A stretch of DNA of 64,000 nucleotides from contig CADADE010000015.1 of the NCBI GenBank assembly GCA_902786615.1, positions 94,843 to 158,842 on the forward strand. The letters run 5' to 3'. This document shows positions 15,389-23,757 of the stretch, piece after piece (within the stretch, counting starts at the first letter, position 1; every line of letters starts with the position of its first letter). The stretch is from Oscillospiraceae bacterium. GTDB lineage: Bacteria; Bacillota_A; Clostridia; Oscillospirales; Oscillospiraceae. A model generated the notes under the pieces. It was not told the origin of the DNA and made no database searches. It was given only the letters and a program-made list of their open reading frames with translations. Made by a program: the position numbers and the translations under genes.

Positions 15389-17220
15389 ATGGCACTCGAT
15401 TATCGCAAATGCGCTGAAGAGATCGCCGCCAACATAGGCGGGGGCTCGAATGTCATCAGCGCTGCGCACTGCGCCACCCGACTGAGGCTGGTTATCGCCG
15501 ATAACAGCAAGGTCAACAAGGAAGCACTGGAGAACGTGGACGGCGTCAAGGGTATGTTTGAGTCCAACGGACAGCTCCAGCTCATCATCGGCACCGGCAC
15601 CGTGAACAAGGTCTATGACGAGTTCCTGGCCGTCACCGGCGCCAGCGCCGCGTCCAAGGCCGACGTGAAGGCCGCCGCGGCCTCCCGCATGCCCCTGTGG
15701 AAAAAGATCCTCAAGACCCCCGGCGACGTGTTCGTCCCCATCCTGCCCGCCATCGTGGCCTCCGGCCTGATGATGGGTATTGTCGAGGCCATCGGTTCTC
15801 CTTCCTGGACCTCGTCGCAAACACCGCTTTCGCCCTCCTGCCCGTTCTGGTCGCCATCTCCGCCGCCCGCGTCTTCGGCGGCAACATCTTCCTCGGCGCC
15901 GTCATCGGTATCATGATGGTTCACCCCGCGCTCATCAACGCCTGGACCGTCGGCAACTACGCCCCCGGCGAGATCCCCGTCTGGCATCTGTTCTTCTTCA
16001 ACGTACAGCAGGTCGGCTATCAGGGCCACGTCATCCCGGTCATCCTGGCAGTTTTGCTGATGAGTACGGTCGAAAAATGGCTGCACAAGCATGTGCCGGA
16101 AATGATCGACCTGTTCGTCACTCCGCTGTGCACTGTGCTCATTACTGCGTTCGTCACCTTCACCATCATCGGGCCCATCTTCTCCGTGTTTGAGAGCTGG
16201 GTGCTCATCGGGGCCGAGAAGCTCATCACCATCGGCCACGGCCTCGGCGCGGCGGTCATGGGCGCGATCTACCCGCTTACCGTCGTCATGGGCCTGCACC
16301 ACATGTACAACGTCATCGAGGCCGGCATGATCTCCTCCACCGGCGTCAACTTCTGGATGCCCATCGCCTCGGCGGCAAACTTCGCCCAGTTCGGCGCCTG
16401 CTTGGCCGTCGCCCTCAAGTGCAAGAACCAGAAGACCAAGAGCGTCGCCCTGCCCTCCTCCCTCTCCGCCTCCCTCGGCATTACCGAGCCCGCCATCTTC
16501 GGTATCAACTTCCGCTTCATGAAGCCCTTCATCGCCGGCATGATCGGCGGCGCTGTCGGCTCCTTCTTCGCCACCTGGATGCACGGCATCAACGCCCAGG
16601 GTGAGGTCGTCAAGTTCGGCGCCACCACCTACGGCGTCACCGGCATCCCCGGCATCCCCGCCATCAACAACGTCCCCATGTACATCATTGAGCTGCTGAT
16701 CGCCGCCGGCATCGCCTTCGGCATCACCTGGGTCATCTGGAAGGAAGACGCCCCGGCGAAGAAGGCTCCCGGCGAGCCCAAGAAGCCCCTGCCCGTCGTG
16801 ATCCGCTGCGGCTCCGGCGAGCTGCGCCAGCCCGTTGAGGGCAAGGTCATCGCCCGCGAGAGCATCCCCGACGAGACCTTTGCCGCCGGTATCCTCGGCG
16901 ACGGCATCGGCGTGGAGCCCACCAGCGGCACCGTGGTCGCTCCCTTCGACGGCAAGGTCACTTCCGTCTTCGACACCAAGCATGCCATCACCCTGGAGAA
17001 GGACGGCATGGAGGTGCTCATCCACATCGGCGTCAACACCGTCAACATGAACGGCGACGGCTTCACCGCCTATGTCGCCGAGGGCGACGACGTCAAAGCC
17101 GGTCAGCGTCTGCTGGGCTTTGACAGCGCCAAGATCAAGAAGGCCGGCTACAGCGACTGCGTCGTCATGCTGCTCACGAACTCCGACGACATGGCCGACG
17201 TCGAGTGCGGACTGAAATAA
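15389..17220 (+). CDS. PTS sugar transporter IIBCA, sucrose/trehalose family, frameshifted
   Basis: This permease imports and phosphorylates a sugar, probably sucrose. Domain order: IIB with the phospho-cysteine in SAAHCATRL (Cys28); IIC with about ten helices, including GYQGHVIPV, HHMYN and GITEPAIFGIN; IIA of the glucose type at the C-terminus with GIGVEPTSG and the phospho-histidine in VLIHIGVNTV. Start ATG 15389 follows AAAGGAG. The frame breaks at about 15791-15800, between GIVEAIG (frame 1) and FSFLDLVANTAF (frame 2). One inserted base, or a longer 3n+1 insertion restoring a loop, would make one polypeptide. All domains look otherwise intact, so an assembly error is quite possible. HPr and Enzyme I genes follow. 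Confidence 0.88.
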
Positions 17221-17235
17221 TTCCGTTGATCCTTT

Positions 17236-17392
17236 ACCTCCCTTTGGAAAAAGGGAGGTGTCACGAAGTGACGGAGGGATCGATTCTCTCAGTCAGCGCC
17301 GTGTTTTTCAAAGCTTTGTGCAGGACAGTCGATCCCTCAGTCGCCAGTCAGCGAACTGGCGACAGCTCCCTTTCGCAAAGGGAGCCTGATTG
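17236..17392. repeat. Modular palindromic repeat, copy A3
   Basis: Between the PTS permease and ptsH lie CCTCCCTTTGG...AAAGGGAGG, GTCACGAAGTGAC, a central arm pair GAGGGATCGA / TCGATCCCTC, CGCCAGTCAGCGAACTGGCG and AGCTCCCTTTCGCAAAGGGAGC. The modules match copy A2 with different centres. Being inside an apparent operon, it could act as a processing or partial termination site. Confidence 0.8.
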
Positions 17393-17430
17393 GAACTATA
17401 TTAGAACTATACTATATTGGAGGAACAAAC

Positions 17431-17691
17431 ATGAAATCTTTTGATTACGTCATCACCGATCCTGTGGGCATCCACGCCCGCCCCGCCGGCATCCTGGTCA
17501 AGGAAGTCAAGAACTACAAGGACTCCATCATCACCCTTACCAAGGGCGAGAAGAGCGTCAACCTGCTCAAGCTGATGGCCCTCATGCAGATGGGCATCAA
17601 GCAGGGCGACAAAGTCACCGTCAGCGTTGAGGGCGGCGACGAGGAAGCCGTCTGCGCCAAGATCGAAGAGTTCTTCAAGGCCAACCTGTAA
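17431..17691 (+). CDS. ptsH: Phosphocarrier protein HPr, lacking the regulatory serine
   Basis: HPr carries the phosphoryl group from Enzyme I to IIA domains. GIHARPAG places the catalytic His at residue 15, and the 86-residue length is standard. In Firmicutes HPr, Ser46 in a VNxKSIM context is phosphorylated by HPr kinase to control catabolite repression. Here the block reads VNLLKLMALMQMG, so the equivalent position (47, one residue is added before it) is lysine. The protein should work in transport but not be regulated at this site. Start ATG follows TTGGAGGAACAAAC. It lies between the permease and ptsI in a PTS locus. Confidence 0.93.
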   Translation: MKSFDYVITDPVGIHARPAGILVKEVKNYKDSIITLTKGEKSVNLLKLMALMQMGIKQGDKVTVSVEGGDEEAVCAKIEEFFKANL

Positions 17692-17703
17692 TCAAAATAG
17701 CGA

Positions 17704-17738
17704 AAAGATACGCCTGCCCCTGCGACAGGCGTATCTTT
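17704..17738 (+). terminator. Intercistronic hairpin between ptsH and ptsI
   Basis: A 13-bp perfect stem (17704-17716 with 17726-17738, nine-base loop) ends TTTCTG, a weak T-tail. It probably gives partial termination or an RNA processing site, letting ptsH be more abundant than ptsI. Confidence 0.65.
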
Positions 17739-17759
17739 CTGTGAGGAAAGGAGTTTACC

Positions 17760-19439
17760 ATGATTTCTATTCAGGGCAAGGGCGTATCCACCGGCGTTGC
17801 CGCAGGCCCCCTGTATTTCTACCAGCGCGCCAAGAGCATTATCCGCCGCTATGAGGTCCTTGACATCGACTCCGAGTGGGAGCGCTTCAAGGCTGCCCAG
17901 GCCAAGGCCATCGAGCAGCTCGGCGCGCTCGCCGAGAAAGCGCGCGAGGAGGCCGGGGACGAGGCCGCGATGCTCTTTGAGACCCACCAGCTCATGGCGG
18001 AGGACCTCGATTATGAGGAGGCCATCGAAGAGCTCATCAAGGGCGCCAGGCAGAACGCCGAGGCCGTCGTCACCGACGTCGCCGCCCAGTTTGCCGACAT
18101 GTTCGCCGCCATGGACGACAGCTACATGCAGGCCCGCGCCGCCGACGTGAAGGACGTTTCCACCCGCATCATCGGCATCCTCTCCGGCGTTGTGCAGGGC
18201 GGCATTGACTCCGACGTGCCCGTCATCCTCGCCGCCGACGATCTGGCTCCCAGCGAGACCGTCCAGCTTGACAAGTCCAAGATCCTGGGCTTTGTCACCT
18301 CCGGCGGCTCCGGCTCCAGCCACACCGCGATCCTCGCCCGCACCATGGGCATCCCCGCCATCATCGGCGTGGGCGACCAGCTCAAGCCCGAGTACGAGGG
18401 GCGCGAGGTCATTGCCGACGGCGGCACCGGCAACGTGGTCATCGACCCGGACGAGCCCACCCGCGACCACCTGATGGCAAAGCGGGCGGAGCTTCTCAAG
18501 CGCCAGGAGCTCCTGAATCAGCTCAAGGGGCTGCCCAACGAGACCAGGGACGGCAAATCCGTCCGCATCTACTGCAACATCGGCAACCCCGAGGATGTGC
18601 ACGCCGTCCTCGAAAACGACGGTGCGGGCATCGGCCTTTTCCGCAGTGAGTTCCTCTATCTCAACTGCGATGATTATCCCACCGAGGATTACCAGTTTGA
18701 GGCCTACAAGAAGGTTCTCAGTGACATGGGCGGCAAGGAGGTCGTCATCCGCACGCTGGACATCGGCGCGGACAAGATGATCGAATACTTCCGGCTCCCG
18801 AAGGAGGAGAACCCCGCCCTCGGCAACCGCGCCCTGCGCATCTGCCTGAACCGCCCGGAGATTTTCCGCACCCAGCTGCGCGCCCTGTACCGCGCCTCCG
18901 CCTATGGCCGCCTCTCCATCATGTTCCCGATGGTCACCTCCGTCTGGGAGGTCAAGGAGGCCAAGAAGATGTGCGAGCAGGTCAAGGCCGAGCTCAGCGC
19001 CGAGGGTATTCCCTACTCTGACGCCGTCGACGTCGGCATCATGATCGAGACCCCCGCCGCCGCCATTATCAGCGACAGGCTGGCCAAGATCGTCGATTTC
19101 TTCTCCATCGGCACGAACGACCTGACCCAGTACACCCTGGCCTGCGACAGACAGAACAACGACCTCGGCCGCTTCTTCAACGCCCATCACCCCGCCGTGC
19201 TGCGCCTCATTAAGATGGTCGCGGAGAATGCCCACAAGGCGGGCATCTGGTGCGGCATCTGCGGTGAGCTCGGCGCGGATCTTGAGCTGACCGAGACCTT
19301 CCTCTCCATCGGCGTGGACGAGCTTTCCGTCTCCCCGCGCTCTGTCCTCCCGCTGCGCCAGAAGGTGCGCGAGACCACGGTGGCCGACGTGCAGGAAAAG
19401 CTGGTCGCAAACCTTATGAGCGACGACAACGCCATCTGA
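17760..19439 (+). CDS. ptsI: PTS Enzyme I (phosphoenolpyruvate-protein phosphotransferase)
   Basis: Enzyme I takes phosphate from PEP and passes it to HPr. The phospho-histidine is in GGSGSSHTAILART (His188). GLFRSEFLY, DIGADKMIEYF, NRALRICL and MFPMVTSVWEV are conserved PEP-binding blocks, and the catalytic Cys is in CGICGELGAD (Cys501). The 559 residues are close to the usual 570-575. ATG 17760 follows AAAGGAG. The next gene starts 9 bases past the stop. Confidence 0.97.
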   Translation: MISIQGKGVSTGVAAGPLYFYQRAKSIIRRYEVLDIDSEWERFKAAQAKAIEQLGALAEKAREEAGDEAAMLFETHQLMAEDLDYEEAIEELIKGARQNAEAVVTDVAAQFADMFAAMDDSYMQARAADVKDVSTRIIGILSGVVQGGIDSDVPVILAADDLAPSETVQLDKSKILGFVTSGGSGSSHTAILARTMGIPAIIGVGDQLKPEYEGREVIADGGTGNVVIDPDEPTRDHLMAKRAELLKRQELLNQLKGLPNETRDGKSVRIYCNIGNPEDVHAVLENDGAGIGLFRSEFLYLNCDDYPTEDYQFEAYKKVLSDMGGKEVVIRTLDIGADKMIEYFRLPKEENPALGNRALRICLNRPEIFRTQLRALYRASAYGRLSIMFPMVTSVWEVKEAKKMCEQVKAELSAEGIPYSDAVDVGIMIETPAAAIISDRLAKIVDFFSIGTNDLTQYTLACDRQNNDLGRFFNAHHPAVLRLIKMVAENAHKAGIWCGICGELGADLELTETFLSIGVDELSVSPRSVLPLRQKVRETTVADVQEKLVANLMSDDNAI

Positions 19440-19448
19440 GTTTTCAGC

Positions 19449-19925
19449 GTGAAGTTTATTGTCTTCTCTGACTCCCACGGAGTCGCGGAGAACATGATCC
19501 GGGCGGTCGAGCGGGAAAAGCCCGACCTGTGCTTCTTCCTCGGCGACGGGGAGCGCGATCTGGACGCGCTGCAAAGGCGCTTTCCCGCGCTTCCCGTGAA
19601 CGCCGTGCGCGGCAACTGCGATCTGTTCTCTTCCCTGCCTTCGGCGCTGGTATGCGCGGCGGGCGGGCTGCATATTTTTCTGACCCACGGGCACTTGTAC
19701 GGCGTGAAGCATGACCCGATCTTCCGGGAGCTGTGCGAGCAGGCCCTGGCATCAAACGCGGATGTGGTCCTCTTCGGCCACACGCATGAGCCCTTCCGGG
19801 ATTTCACCATGGGCATGGCCCTCCTGAACCCCGGCAGCATCGGCCCCAGCACGCGCCCGAGCTACGGGCTTATCCGCGTTGACGGCGGGAAGTTTGACAC
19901 CGAGGTGGTGTTTTTGGGACGGTAA
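19449..19925 (+). CDS. YfcE/MJ0936-type metallophosphoesterase
   Basis: This is a small phosphodiesterase of the calcineurin-like fold. Metal-binding motifs appear in order: FSDSHG (residues 6-11), LGDGERD, RGNCD, THGH and GHTHEP. Length of 158 residues matches the YfcE family, whose physiological substrates are unclear. It uses a GTG start (19449) 9 bases after ptsI, so is co-transcribed with it. Its link to sugar uptake is by position only. Confidence 0.88.
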   Translation: MKFIVFSDSHGVAENMIRAVEREKPDLCFFLGDGERDLDALQRRFPALPVNAVRGNCDLFSSLPSALVCAAGGLHIFLTHGHLYGVKHDPIFRELCEQALASNADVVLFGHTHEPFRDFTMGMALLNPGSIGPSTRPSYGLIRVDGGKFDTEVVFLGR

Positions 19926-19939
19926 TCGGTTTCCCTTGC

Positions 19940-20045
19940 GTAACCCCTTCCACCGCTGAAGCGGTCAGACAAGCTCGGAATGTCGCGCGTTCCTCGCGCG
20001 TCAGAATCCTCCCCCAAACGCCGCAAGCGGCTGGGGGAGGCAAGG
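19940..20045. repeat. Palindromic repeat, type B copy 1
   Basis: CCCCTTCCACCGCTGAAGCGGT is followed about 65 bases later by CCTCCCCCAAACGCCGCAAGCGGCTGGGGGAGG. Both modules recur together at 52050-52115 and a shortened form follows the fructokinase at 21098-21123. The centre contains GCGCGTTCCTCGCGCG, another hairpin. Confidence 0.75.
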
Positions 20046-20115
20046 GGCGATCTCACGCTTGACATTGGATATGCGCCGGGTTATGATGGCGGTATCCTGA
20101 ATGATAGGAAGTAGA

Positions 20116-21093
20116 ATGACTATGGATAACAAAGAATTTGACGTTGTCGCCCTGGGCGAGCTGCTGGTCGATTTCACCCAGAACGGCCTGAGCGAGCAGG
20201 GCAACACGCTTTTTGAGGCAAACCCCGGCGGCGCGCCCGCGAACGTGCTGGCCATGCTGCGCAAGCTCGGCAAAAGCTGCGCCTTCATCGGCAAGGTGGG
20301 CAAGGACAGCTTCGGCGATATGCTGGCCCGGACGGTGGCGGATGCCGGGATCGACATCCGCGGCCTCATGCGCGACCCCGTGATCCCCACGACGCTTGCC
20401 GTCGTGCACACCTTCCCCAACGGCGACCGCGATTTCAGCTTTTACCGCAAGCCCGGCGCAGACATTCTCCTGCGCCCGGACGAGCTGGACGAAGGGCTTC
20501 TCAGCTCCTGCCGCATCTTCCATTTCGGCACCCTGTCGCTGACGGACGAGCCGTGCAAGGCCGCAACCGTGCGCGCCTATGAGCTTGCGAAGGCCGCCGG
20601 GGCGCTGATCTCCTTTGACCCGAACCTCCGTCCCCCGCTCTGGCCCGATGAGGCGACTGCGAAGGCCGCCATCGAATGGGGTCTTGCCCGCTGCGACATT
20701 CTCAAGATCTCCGACAACGAGATCGAGTTCATGACCGGCGAGACGGACTTCGACAAGGGCGCCGCGATCCTGCAGGAGCGCTATCCCAACATCCGCCTGC
20801 TGAACGTCACCGCCGGCGGCGACGGGAGCTTTTCCTACTACGGCGGCAAGCGCGTCTTTGTCCCGGCCTGCAAGCTCGGCGGCGTGATCGAGACCACCGG
20901 CGCGGGCGACACCTTCTGCGGGAGCGTACTGAACTTCGTGCTGGAGCACGGGCTTGACGGTCTCAGCGAGGACGATATGCGCGCCATGCTGCGCTTTGCC
21001 AACACCGCCGCATACATCGTCACCACGAAAAAAGGCGCGATCCGCTCCATGCCCGAACGTGAGCAGGTCGAAGCGCTGCTGAAGAAGATCTGA
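20116..21093 (+). CDS. Fructokinase (PfkB/ribokinase family)
   Basis: The enzyme phosphorylates fructose with ATP to fructose-6-phosphate. The N-terminal PfkB signature region is LGELLVDFTQNG and NPGGAPANVLAMLRKLG; the C-terminal signature with catalytic Asp is ETTGAGDTFCGSVL; the sugar-binding DPNLRPPLW block is typical of fructokinases. The 325 residues fit. ATG 20116 is chosen because AGGAAGTAG lies just upstream. It follows the PTS genes across a palindromic repeat and would handle fructose released by the GH13 enzyme. Some PfkB kinases act on other sugars, so the substrate is inferred from context. Confidence 0.88.
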   Translation: MTMDNKEFDVVALGELLVDFTQNGLSEQGNTLFEANPGGAPANVLAMLRKLGKSCAFIGKVGKDSFGDMLARTVADAGIDIRGLMRDPVIPTTLAVVHTFPNGDRDFSFYRKPGADILLRPDELDEGLLSSCRIFHFGTLSLTDEPCKAATVRAYELAKAAGALISFDPNLRPPLWPDEATAKAAIEWGLARCDILKISDNEIEFMTGETDFDKGAAILQERYPNIRLLNVTAGGDGSFSYYGGKRVFVPACKLGGVIETTGAGDTFCGSVLNFVLEHGLDGLSEDDMRAMLRFANTAAYIVTTKKGAIRSMPEREQVEALLKKI

Positions 21094-21134
21094 CTCGGCT
21101 CCCGCAAGCGGCTGAGGGAGGCAATAGAAGCATT

Positions 21135-21168
21135 ACAGGGGAGCCCCGACGGGCTCCCCTGTTTCATA
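21135..21168 (+). terminator. Terminator of the fructokinase gene
   Basis: A 12-bp stem (21135-21146 with 21151-21162, loop CGAC) followed by TTCATATTTTATT ends the sugar locus. Confidence 0.85.
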
Positions 21169-21170
21169 TT

Positions 21171-22667
21171 TTATTCTTTCTTTTCCGCTGCGGGCTTTTC
21201 TTCCGTTTTCTCCGGCTTCGTCACTTCCTTCGTCTCTTCCGCTTCCTCCTCGTCCTCGAGGTCGGCGGGCAGGACAGCCATGAGATCCTCCTTGGTGGGC
21301 TTCTCCATCTTCGCCACGCGGTTGGACTGGCGCACGATCATGTCCTCAAAGCAGTTGCGCACGTCGCGCCCGTTGCCGAAGTTCTCGGTGCGGTTCTCAT
21401 ACAGCTCGGTGAACATGGAGGTCGCGGCCTTGTCGGCCTCCTCGGTGAGCTTGTAGCCGTTTTTCTCGCACTTGCCGCGGAAGATCGCCATAAGCTGCTC
21501 GCCGTTATAGTCCGGGAAGTAGAAGTATTTATTGAAGCGGGATTCGAGGCCGGGGTTGGAGTTGATGAAGCGCTCCATCGGCCCGGTGTAGCCCGCGACA
21601 ATGACGATGAGCTCATCCCGGTGGTCCTCCATCGCCTTGAGGATGGTCTCGATCGCCTCGCGCCCGAAGTCGTTCTCGCCGCCGGAGGAGAGGGAATACG
21701 CCTCGTCGATGAACAGCACGCCGCCGAGGGCCTTTTTGATGACGTCCTGGGTTTTAAGCGCGGTCTGGCCTACATAGCCCGCCACAAGGCCGGAGCGGTC
21801 CACCTCCACCAGCTGGCCCTTGCTGAGCACGCCGATGGCGGCATAGAGGCCGGAGAGGATGCGGGCCACGGTGGTCTTGCCGGTGCCGGGGTTGCCGAGA
21901 AAGACCATGTGCAGGCTCATGGGCGGCACGGGCAGGTCGTTCTGCTCACGCAGCTTGCGGACCTTCATGAGGTTGATGAGGTTCTTGATGTCCCGCTTGA
22001 CCTCCTCCAGGCCGACCAGCTCCTCGAGCTGGGCCATCAGCTCTTCAAAATTAGGCTTCTCGGCCGGCTCCTTTTTCTCCTCCTCGGGTGTCTCCTTGCT
22101 GTCGCCGCCGGTAGTCTGGGTCTGCTTTTTGTGCTTTTCCATGAAGCTCGGCTCCCCGCTGGTGACAAACTCCAGGGGGTTGAGCGGCTCCTTGCTCTTG
22201 CGCACGCCCGTGGTGTCGCAGATGGCGTTGAGCTTGTCGGTGCATTCGGTGATATAGGCCGCCTCGTCATAGCTCACCTCGTCGTCAACGGCGGCAAGGT
22301 AGAGCAGGATATTGGTCAGCATGCGGATGAAGGTGCGGGAGGTCTCCGTGCCGCGCCTGGCGTCGCTCTCGGCGAGGTTCCAGTAGAAAACCGGGGGCAG
22401 GAAAACGTCCCCCTCGCAGATGGAGCTCGTGAGCGACCAGAGCATCCACTTGGGCTGGGGCTGGCTGCGGGAGTAGATCTGGTTGGCCATGTCCACATGG
22501 CGCTGGGTGATGGCGCCGCCCCGGCTCCAGAGGTTCAGGGCGCACTTGGTCATGAACTCGTCCAGCTCCTTGGCCATGGACGAACCGCCGAGGCGGTAGA
22601 ACGCATCGGTGTTGGCGGTGTAGATTTTATGGAATTCCTCCGGGGTGCGGGTCCAGGTTGTAGGCAT
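21171..22667 (-). CDS. CbxX/SpoVK-type AAA+ ATPase
   Basis: The C-terminal two thirds is a CbxX/CfqX AAA+ module: LEELVGLEEVKRDIKNLINL lead-in, Walker A GNPGTGKTT (near residue 260), Walker B LFIDEAYSL (near 315), sensor 1 region IVIVAGYTGPMERF, and arginine-finger region NPGLESRF. The first 190 residues are an unassigned helical domain beginning PTTWTRTPEEFHKIY, with a charged Lys/Glu linker before the ATPase. The last 35 residues are a Glu/Lys-rich tail. Such ATPases remodel protein partners (Rubisco activation, spore formation, type VII secretion), but the partner here is unknown. No secretion or Rubisco gene is adjacent. ATG 22667 follows AAAGGAGATACC. Confidence 0.88.
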   Translation of the reverse strand: MPTTWTRTPEEFHKIYTANTDAFYRLGGSSMAKELDEFMTKCALNLWSRGGAITQRHVDMANQIYSRSQPQPKWMLWSLTSSICEGDVFLPPVFYWNLAESDARRGTETSRTFIRMLTNILLYLAAVDDEVSYDEAAYITECTDKLNAICDTTGVRKSKEPLNPLEFVTSGEPSFMEKHKKQTQTTGGDSKETPEEEKKEPAEKPNFEELMAQLEELVGLEEVKRDIKNLINLMKVRKLREQNDLPVPPMSLHMVFLGNPGTGKTTVARILSGLYAAIGVLSKGQLVEVDRSGLVAGYVGQTALKTQDVIKKALGGVLFIDEAYSLSSGGENDFGREAIETILKAMEDHRDELIVIVAGYTGPMERFINSNPGLESRFNKYFYFPDYNGEQLMAIFRGKCEKNGYKLTEEADKAATSMFTELYENRTENFGNGRDVRNCFEDMIVRQSNRVAKMEKPTKEDLMAVLPADLEDEEEAEETKEVTKPEKTEEKPAAEKKE

Positions 22668-22822
22668 GGCGGTATCTCCTTTATACGGTCAAACCGCGCG
22701 CATCGGTTCGACCTGTTTTTCTTTCAGTCGGTTCATTATAGTATCTTTCCGCCGTGAGCGCAAGATGAATTGTAAAAGAAAGCAGCCGCCCCCGGCCGGG
22801 GCGGCTGTGCTTGGCTTTGCTC

Positions 22823-22996
22823 TCAGATGTTTCTGGCCTTGCCTCTGCAGCGCGGGCAGATGTTGCCGTGCAGGGCACTCAGCGGGATCTCGTAGCCGCA
22901 GGTGCAGCAGATGATGTGGTCGATATGTCCGCCGCCGCTGACCTTCTCCGCCTTTTCGTCCTCGAGGCGCTCAAACGTTTTATCGTTGTTCTCCAT
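22823..22996 (-). CDS. Small double-glycine-leader-like peptide with two CxC/CxxC cysteine clusters
   Basis: A 57-residue product starts at ATG 22996, with GAAAGGATGG upstream. Residues 8-23 (FERLEDEKAEKVSGGG) closely resemble bacteriocin-type double-glycine leaders, in which cleavage follows GG. The remaining 34 residues contain CCTCG and CPRCRG, five cysteines in a pattern like a small zinc ribbon. No peptidase-containing ABC transporter, radical SAM or lanthionine enzyme is nearby, so export is not shown. It may be a RiPP-like precursor, or a zinc-ribbon protein whose N-terminus only resembles a leader. Confidence 0.6.
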   Translation of the reverse strand: MENNDKTFERLEDEKAEKVSGGGHIDHIICCTCGYEIPLSALHGNICPRCRGKARNI

Positions 22997-23127
22997 GGGA
23001 ACCATCCTTTCATTTTGGTAAGGAGCGGCGCAGCCTGCCGCCTCTCTCCTCTTTTCACGTCCATTATACCCATGCCCGATGCAAAAGGCAAGCGCCGTGC
23101 GCCGGATTTTAGTCTTCTTAAGATTTT

Positions 23128-23157
23128 GCGGGGCGCGCCGATTGCAGCGCGCCCCGC
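23128..23157 (-). terminator. Hairpin after trxA
   Basis: A perfect 11-bp GC-rich stem (23128-23138 with 23147-23157, 8-base loop) lies just past the thioredoxin stop. The minus-strand side lacks a good T run, so termination is uncertain. Confidence 0.55.
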
Positions 23158-23169
23158 CTGTTTGCCGTT

Positions 23170-23475
23170 TTATTTCAGCATGTCCTTGAGCCCGTCGAGA
23201 TCGGTATAGCCGACGCGGGTCGTCTTGACCTGCCCGTCCTGCAGAACGATCAGGGTGGGAATGCTCATCACGCGGAACTTGCGGGCCAGGGCCGGCTCCG
23301 CGTCCACATCGACCTTGCAGACCTTGACGGCGCTGCCGCACTCGGCGTCGAGCTGGTCGACGACGGGAGCCTGCATCTTGCAGGGGCCGCACCAGGTTGC
23401 CCAGAAGTCGATGAGTACGAGCCCCTCACGGGTAACTTCGTCAAAATTGTCCTTGTTCAGATGAATAACAGCCAT
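23170..23475 (-). CDS. trxA: Thioredoxin
   Basis: Thioredoxin reduces protein disulfides in the cytoplasm. The redox site WCGPC is at residues 28-32, preceded by DFWAT, and the cis-proline loop is MSIPTLIV. The length of 101 residues is usual for TrxA. ATG 23475 has GGAGAA upstream. No thioredoxin reductase is in the window. Confidence 0.96.
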   Translation of the reverse strand: MAVIHLNKDNFDEVTREGLVLIDFWATWCGPCKMQAPVVDQLDAECGSAVKVCKVDVDAEPALARKFRVMSIPTLIVLQDGQVKTTRVGYTDLDGLKDMLK

Positions 23476-23686
23476 AATGATTCTCCTTTATCTATGTGAT
23501 TTGGTCAGGCTTTTACAGGATCAGTATTCCGCGCATGCGTCCGAATATGAGTGCAGCGCGTCATTTTTCGAGAATAATGATAGGATATGGCAGAATTATA
23601 TCATACGTTTTTCGGTTTGCATAGGGGGAAATCCGCATCCGCCCGGCGTCTGTGCCCAAATCCTTTTTCATTCTTTGATTTTTCGC

Positions 23687-23715
23687 TTGAAATTCATTCG
23701 CATCTGTTCTATAAT
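23687..23715 (+). promoter_or_regulatory. SigA promoter of the secreted protein gene
   Basis: TTGAAA (23687-23692), 17-base spacer, TATAAT (23710-23715), about 40 bases before the start. The 280-bp gap between trxA and this gene holds nothing else recognisable. Confidence 0.85.
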
Positions 23716-23757
23716 ACAGAATGTGTAGCATTCTCTAATTGTTAAGGAGGTAGCTTT

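Noticed and set aside
17514..19712. Very long minus-strand open frame across ptsH, ptsI and the phosphoesterase
   Set aside because: Low-complexity composition and overlap with three clear genes mark it as an artefact of high GC.
22997..23392. Longer frame upstream of the zinc-ribbon peptide
   Set aside because: It runs antisense-frame through trxA; only the part from ATG 22996 has a ribosome site and protein-like sequence.
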